Assembly (NCBI RefSeq): GCF_000732535.1
Contig: NZ_APNK01000031.1
Span: 1 to 40,678 of the forward strand
Source of the DNA: Salinisphaera hydrothermalis C41B8
Lineage (GTDB): Bacteria > Pseudomonadota > Gammaproteobacteria > Nevskiales > Salinisphaeraceae
Reading direction: 5' to 3'
DNA length: 40,678 nt
The translations under genes were made by a program, and so were the position numbers. Position 1 is the first letter of the stretch. Every line of letters begins with the position of its first letter. Under the pieces are notes generated by a model. It did not search any database, was not told where the DNA came from, and worked only from the letters and a program-made list of their open reading frames with translations. Positions 38,473-40,678 of this stretch are shown here, one piece after another.

Positions 38473-39230
38473 ACAGTGGCGCGGCGGATTCGGTCGGCGC
38501 CGGCTTGATGGCGAGCCTATTGTGGATTGGGCTGGCCGCCGCGGCGGCCAGCGACATCAATCAGGCGCCGCCGGTGCGCTATCCAAGCCTGCCGGCCGCC
38601 GCGGCTGCGGTCGCCGATTTCGTGCCCGCCGGCTGGCGGATCGAGCGCCAGGCACGCGGCGATCTCAACGGCGACGGTCGTGTCGATCGTGCGCTGATCC
38701 TGCACGACGACGATCCGGCGCTGCGTGTACGCATGCCGTTCGACGACAGTCCGCCGGTCGATACCAATCCGCGCATGCTCGTGGTTCTATTCGCCCGGAC
38801 GGATGGTGGCTTTCGTTGCGTGCTCGTCAATCACACGCTCATTCCGCGGGTCGAGAACGATCGCGACAACGATCCGATCGATGGCGTCGTGGCCAGCGAT
38901 TTCGCGATTGCCGATGGCACGCTGCAGATCGCCCTCGGCGGTTTCGGCGCGGAAATCTTCCAGCCGGCCTTCACGTTTCGCTGGATCGCCGGCGCATTTC
39001 GTCTGATCGCCTACCAGAGCATGGCGGTACATCGCATGGATGGCAGCACGCGCGAAGTACACGTCGACTATACGACCCGTCGCGTTGAACTTCGACACGG
39101 CACTGTGTCCGATGACAAGGACACGGTGCGGCACCGTCGCTTGCCTCCGGGGCCGTTGCCGACTCTCCAGGCCATTGGGGATGGCTTCGGGTTCGATCCA
39201 CTGGCGGAGGACAACGATGCGACCCACTAG
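38469..39230 (+). CDS. Exported hypothetical protein with an EF-hand-like DxNxDGxxD loop
   Basis: A 253-residue protein with an N-terminal hydrophobic segment (LMASLLWIGLAAAAASD). At about residue 67 lies DLNGDGRVDRALIL, the calcium-loop pattern seen in FG-GAP, dockerin and EF-hand repeats, followed by NPRMLVVLFARTDGGFRCVL, RDNDPIDGVV, and a strand-rich half (LQIALGGFGAEIFQPAFTFRW) resembling a small beta-propeller or lipocalin-like sheet. A single loop suggests one bound calcium. It is coupled to the previous gene by ATGA and overlaps the next by 14 bases. The function is unknown. Confidence 0.7.
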   Translation: MNSGAADSVGAGLMASLLWIGLAAAAASDINQAPPVRYPSLPAAAAAVADFVPAGWRIERQARGDLNGDGRVDRALILHDDDPALRVRMPFDDSPPVDTNPRMLVVLFARTDGGFRCVLVNHTLIPRVENDRDNDPIDGVVASDFAIADGTLQIALGGFGAEIFQPAFTFRWIAGAFRLIAYQSMAVHRMDGSTREVHVDYTTRRVELRHGTVSDDKDTVRHRRLPPGPLPTLQAIGDGFGFDPLAEDNDATH

Positions 39231-40440
39231 TCATCGAGTGATCGGCGGGGCGATGTGGCTGTGCTTGTTGCCGGGCATCGCCTCGGCCTGGAACTGGGCG
39301 GATGACGACAGCCGGATCGCGCAGAAACCCCAGTTCGCCCAGTCCAGGGCGGTTTGTCGGCGGCTGAAGGATCTCGAACCGCCGGCCGCCGACCGGCCCG
39401 ACGCCAAGACGCGCAAGGCGCTGGCCGGTTGTGATGCCGCCGCCTTGTATTACGGCATCGGCGAGCCGCGCCAGCCCGAGCGCGCACGCCAGTGCGCCCT
39501 GGTGCATGCCGCGGGCGCGGACGACGATGCCGGCGACCAGCCGTTCGCCGGCATCAGCCTGTTGATGATGATCTATGCCAACGGCATGGGCGCGCGTCGT
39601 GATCTGAATCTCGCCACGGCGTTGGCCTGTCGTGTTCACGGCGCGCCGGCCGAGCTGGATGGCCGCGTCCTGCATCTGCAGAAACTGGCGGCCGAACACT
39701 GGCAGGGCCACGACTTCGATTACTGCGACGACATTACCAGCGGTTTTGCCGGCGGCCTCTGCGCCGCCCGCGATGCGTCCATCGAGAGCGCGAAACGCGA
39801 GCTGCGGATCGAGCGGCTTGCCACGACGATGTCGCCGGCCGCGCGCTCGGCGTTTTCGACTCTGCGCCATGCCGAGCAAACCTATGCCAGAACCATTGGC
39901 GACAACGAAGTCGATTTGAGCGGCACGGCGCGTGCCGCTTTCGAGATCGAGCAGGAACAGCACCTGCGTCAGGTCTTCGAGCACCTGCTGGATCGTCTTG
40001 AAAAGAAACGGTGGCCGACTGACAAGGCCGCTGACTACGCGGCGGCGGACAAGCAGCTCAACGCGGTTTATGCCCGCATCATGGCCATGCATGCCGCACC
40101 GGACGAACGCGGGCCCTATGGTTCGGCCGACAGTCTGCCGTGGACGACCGTCACCCATGCCGGCATCCGCAAGACCGAACGCGCCTGGCTGCACTATCGC
40201 GAGGCCTGGGTCGCATTTGCGGCCCAGCGCTACCCGGGGCTGCCGGCCGATGCGCTACGCGCCGTGCTTACACGCCAGCGCATCGACGAATTGACGCCGT
40301 TCCTTCCCAAGCCCAAACCCAAGCCGGCCCGACCGGCGGTCACGTTCCATGCGTTGCCGGCGGATGCGGCGTCCGTGCTGGCGGCGGCCGGGGCATCGTC
40401 ACCGGCGGCGATGCCGGGGCGACGCCGCTCTTTCAGGTGA
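39217..40440 (+). CDS. Exported protein with an LprI-like (DUF1311) domain, apparently cut short by a frameshift
   Basis: A 407-residue frame with a signal peptide (LCLLPGIASAW, cleavage near 25). The region 60-200 is Sel1-like in style: RAVCRRL, GCDAAALYYGIGEP, FAGISLLMMIYANGMGARRDLNLATALACR, YCDDITSG, with spaced cysteines. The region 230-365 matches the LprI/DUF1311 lysozyme-inhibitor-like domain: ADKQLNAVYARIM and RKTERAWLHYREAWVAFAAQRYPG. A Lys/Pro linker follows, then VTFHALPADAASVLAAAG, which runs straight into the thioredoxin-like segment in another frame at the G run 40390-40393. The end ASSPAAMPGRRRSFR is therefore probably not native. GGAGG seven bases upstream sets the start. Confidence 0.72.
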   Translation: MRPTSHRVIGGAMWLCLLPGIASAWNWADDDSRIAQKPQFAQSRAVCRRLKDLEPPAADRPDAKTRKALAGCDAAALYYGIGEPRQPERARQCALVHAAGADDDAGDQPFAGISLLMMIYANGMGARRDLNLATALACRVHGAPAELDGRVLHLQKLAAEHWQGHDFDYCDDITSGFAGGLCAARDASIESAKRELRIERLATTMSPAARSAFSTLRHAEQTYARTIGDNEVDLSGTARAAFEIEQEQHLRQVFEHLLDRLEKKRWPTDKAADYAAADKQLNAVYARIMAMHAAPDERGPYGSADSLPWTTVTHAGIRKTERAWLHYREAWVAFAAQRYPGLPADALRAVLTRQRIDELTPFLPKPKPKPARPAVTFHALPADAASVLAAAGASSPAAMPGRRRSFR

Positions 40441-40667
40441 TTTTCGATCCGAACGCGCCGTCTGATGCCGAGCTGTGGCGGCATCTGCACGCCGATCACC
40501 CCGGTGCCGTCGTGCGCTGGCTGCCGGTGGCCTATTTCAATGCCGACAGCGGCCCCATGGCTGCGACGATGCTGGCCGCTGCCGATCCCGCCGCCGCGTT
40601 GGACGCCAATTTTCGGGTTCATCGCACTTTACCGGGAAACGCGGCTTTGATTTTGAGGAAGAAGTAG
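40392..40667 (+). pseudogene. DsbG-like thioredoxin-fold segment without cysteines, out of frame with the LprI-like gene
   Basis: The frame starting at 40392 reads GIVTGGDAGATPLFQVIFDPN then APSDAELWRHLHADHP, VVRWLPVAYFNADSGPMAATML, and AADPAAALDAN. This follows the order of the DsbC/DsbG-type thioredoxin fold (FDPNCPYC, RWIPVA, AAxxLxAxDPxxAL), but the two active-site cysteines are replaced (APSD), so no redox activity is expected. One extra G in the run 40390-40393 would fuse it to the preceding gene as a single protein. The stop at 40665 comes early for the fold; a second shift near the T run at 40610 opens a frame (HFTGKRGFDFEEE) to the window edge. The gene may be decayed, or the sequence may contain errors. 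Confidence 0.5.
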
Positions 40668-40678
40668 TCGGCGTTACG

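Noticed and set aside
1-40678. CRISPR array, tRNA or rRNA genes, prophage genes
   Set aside because: No regularly spaced repeats, no convincing cloverleaf or T-arm sequence, no ribosomal RNA motifs and no phage structural or integrase genes were seen by eye; a covariance-model search for small RNAs could not be run.

Overview
The window is chromosomal DNA of high G+C from a bacterium that looks gammaproteobacterial. The evidence is a YhcB/ZapG-like protein, oligopeptidase A, an E. coli-type glutathione reductase, a divergent metR/metE pair, SufE, YidD, XthA and a 2,3-BPG-dependent phosphoglycerate mutase. The genus cannot be fixed from sequence alone; a halophilic Salinisphaera-like organism is a guess. 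No rRNA, tRNA, CRISPR array, prophage or intact insertion sequence was seen.

Layout. (1) 1-4.4 kb: a leftward set with a peptide-type solute-binding lipoprotein gene broken at position 54, an OprO/OprP-like porin and a secreted alpha/beta hydrolase whose nucleophile elbow reads GHGAG. A LysR regulator diverges from it, and a perfect palindrome lies in the shared gap. (2) 4.4-8.3 kb: an eroded patch with the remains of a chemotaxis receptor signalling domain, a small zinc-ribbon protein, a palindromic dispersed repeat, a 270-bp MITE-like element with nested inverted repeats, and an EAL-CBS-GGDEF protein. (3) 8.3-10.7 kb: a Gfo/Idh/MocA oxidoreductase, exonuclease III and a DUF1499 lipoprotein.

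(4) 10.9-20.7 kb: the best-organised system, an eight-gene leftward operon read from one promoter with a LacI-type operator just downstream. The order is LacI repressor, two-domain sugar ABC ATPase, permease, binding protein, NTF2-like protein, PfkB sugar kinase, long-form DeoC and a two-domain ALDH16-like aldehyde dehydrogenase. Together these would import a pentose, probably 2-deoxyribose, phosphorylate it, cleave it to glyceraldehyde-3-phosphate and acetaldehyde, and oxidise the acetaldehyde.

(5) 20.9-30.2 kb: housekeeping genes (prlC, gor, gpmA, sufE, yidD, yhcB-like) mixed with a lipoprotein esterase, a 3D-domain protein, a conserved HEAGH protein, an unknown lipoprotein and a CoA-binding protein. 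(6) 30.4-33.9 kb: an IleRS of the eukaryote-like second type, with HIGH changed to GIHH as in mupirocin-insensitive IleRS2, followed by cysteine-free ribosomal protein L31 type B. (7) 33.9-37.3 kb: divergent metR and metE with a MetR-box-like palindrome. (8) 37.5-40.7 kb: four consecutive tightly spaced or overlapping genes for exported proteins of unknown role. The last carries an LprI-like domain and appears frameshifted away from a cysteine-less DsbG-like thioredoxin domain. This exported cluster is the least explained part of the window.
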